Source: CAYYNQ01 sp964473105
Lineage (GTDB): Bacteria > Sumerlaeota > Sumerlaeia > MVZB01
DNA length: 42,925 bases
Reading direction: 5' to 3'
Assembly (NCBI GenBank): GCA_964473105.1
Contig: CAYYNQ010000091.1
Coordinates: 1-42,925, forward strand
Shown: positions 42,802 to 42,925 of the stretch, in pieces
How positions within the stretch are numbered: the stretch's first letter is position 1
Layout of the letters: each line of letters opens with the position of its first letter
Translations under genes and position numbers: made by a program
Notes under the pieces: model-generated
Told to the model about the DNA's origin: nothing
The model's input: the letters and a program-made list of their open reading frames with translations, nothing else
Database searches by the model: none

Positions 42802-42925
42802 ATGGCCAAGGAGACGTTCAAGCGTGACAAGCCTCATGTCAATGTGGGGACAATCGGACACATAGACCACGGGAAGACGACATTAACGGCGGCGATCACG
42901 GCGTGTCAGGCACGTGCGGGATTCG
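42802..42925 (+). CDS. tuf: Elongation factor Tu (5' part; runs off window)
   Basis: The first 41 residues begin MAKETFKRDKPHVNVGTIGH and continue with IDHGKTTLTAAITACQA. This contains the GTP-binding P-loop (GHIDHGKT), where the usual Val is Ile. EF-Tu delivers aminoacyl-tRNA to the ribosome. The ATG at 42802 fits the family's N-terminus, with AGGA about 4 bases upstream. The gene is cut by the window end. It may start a ribosomal protein cluster further right, which cannot be seen. Confidence 0.95.
   Translation, partial: MAKETFKRDKPHVNVGTIGHIDHGKTTLTAAITACQARAGF

Noticed and set aside
1..42925. CRISPR arrays, insertion sequences or prophage genes
   Set aside because: No direct-repeat arrays, transposase motifs or phage structural genes were seen on reading both strands.

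Overview
The window comes from a diderm (Gram-negative) bacterium. It carries a type II secretion/pseudopilin locus, heptosyltransferase-type LPS core genes, an O-antigen-ligase-like protein and a DegP-like lipoprotein. By eye the base composition is a little above 50% G+C. A dockerin-like C-terminus on a very large secreted protease, a multi-PDZ protease, an XPF-type nuclease and a DnaD-like protein together suggest an uncultured lineage outside the well-studied Proteobacteria (PVC/FCB-like or similar). That placement is inference only. No phage, transposon or CRISPR array was seen, so most of the window looks like chromosomal backbone.

Layout. 1-4256 (minus): type II secretion genes in the order gspE, gspF, gspH, gspI, with no gspG between F and H. 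4609-5303 (minus): an ERCC4/XPF-family nuclease broken by a frameshift exactly at its catalytic GD..ERK motif. 5503-6126 (plus): a winged-helix/DnaD-like protein. 6309-10335 (minus): a four-gene LPS-core-type operon (GT2, WaaF-like GT9, GT4, HisN-type phosphatase). 10422-11111 (plus): the YggS-type PLP-homeostasis protein. 11267-18969 (minus): a long, tightly packed run of trpB, trpA, a TPR protein, a cysteine-cluster protein, a DUF4870 protein, tsaB, a GT-C glycosyltransferase and rsmD. 19393-24710 (plus): a GT-C glycosyltransferase, a Nudix hydrolase and an O-antigen-ligase-like protein with a TPR tail. 25248-30413 (plus): a 1721-residue subtilase with duplicated C-terminal modules and a dockerin-like end. 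30546-33939 (plus): hisD overlapping a DegP-like lipoprotein with four PDZ-like domains. 34114-36469 (plus): an FmdB zinc ribbon protein and glmS. 36486-36713: a small AT-rich ORF that looks foreign. 37071-37289: initiator and elongator methionine tRNAs. 38059-41463 (plus): DRE-TIM aldolase, PhyH dioxygenase and D-2-hydroxyacid dehydrogenase. 41569-42561 (minus): manA. 42802 onward (plus): the start of tuf.

Common themes. Many genes concern the cell envelope: secretion, LPS core, polyprenyl-linked sugar transfer, ligase, GlmS and ManA as sugar-phosphate suppliers, and secreted or periplasmic proteases. Many neighbours overlap by ATGA or TAATG, implying translational coupling. The least ordinary items are the disrupted XPF-like nuclease, the aldolase/PhyH/dehydrogenase set, the duplicated module architecture of the giant subtilase, and the small AT-rich ORF. 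No complete undescribed system can be claimed from sequence alone.
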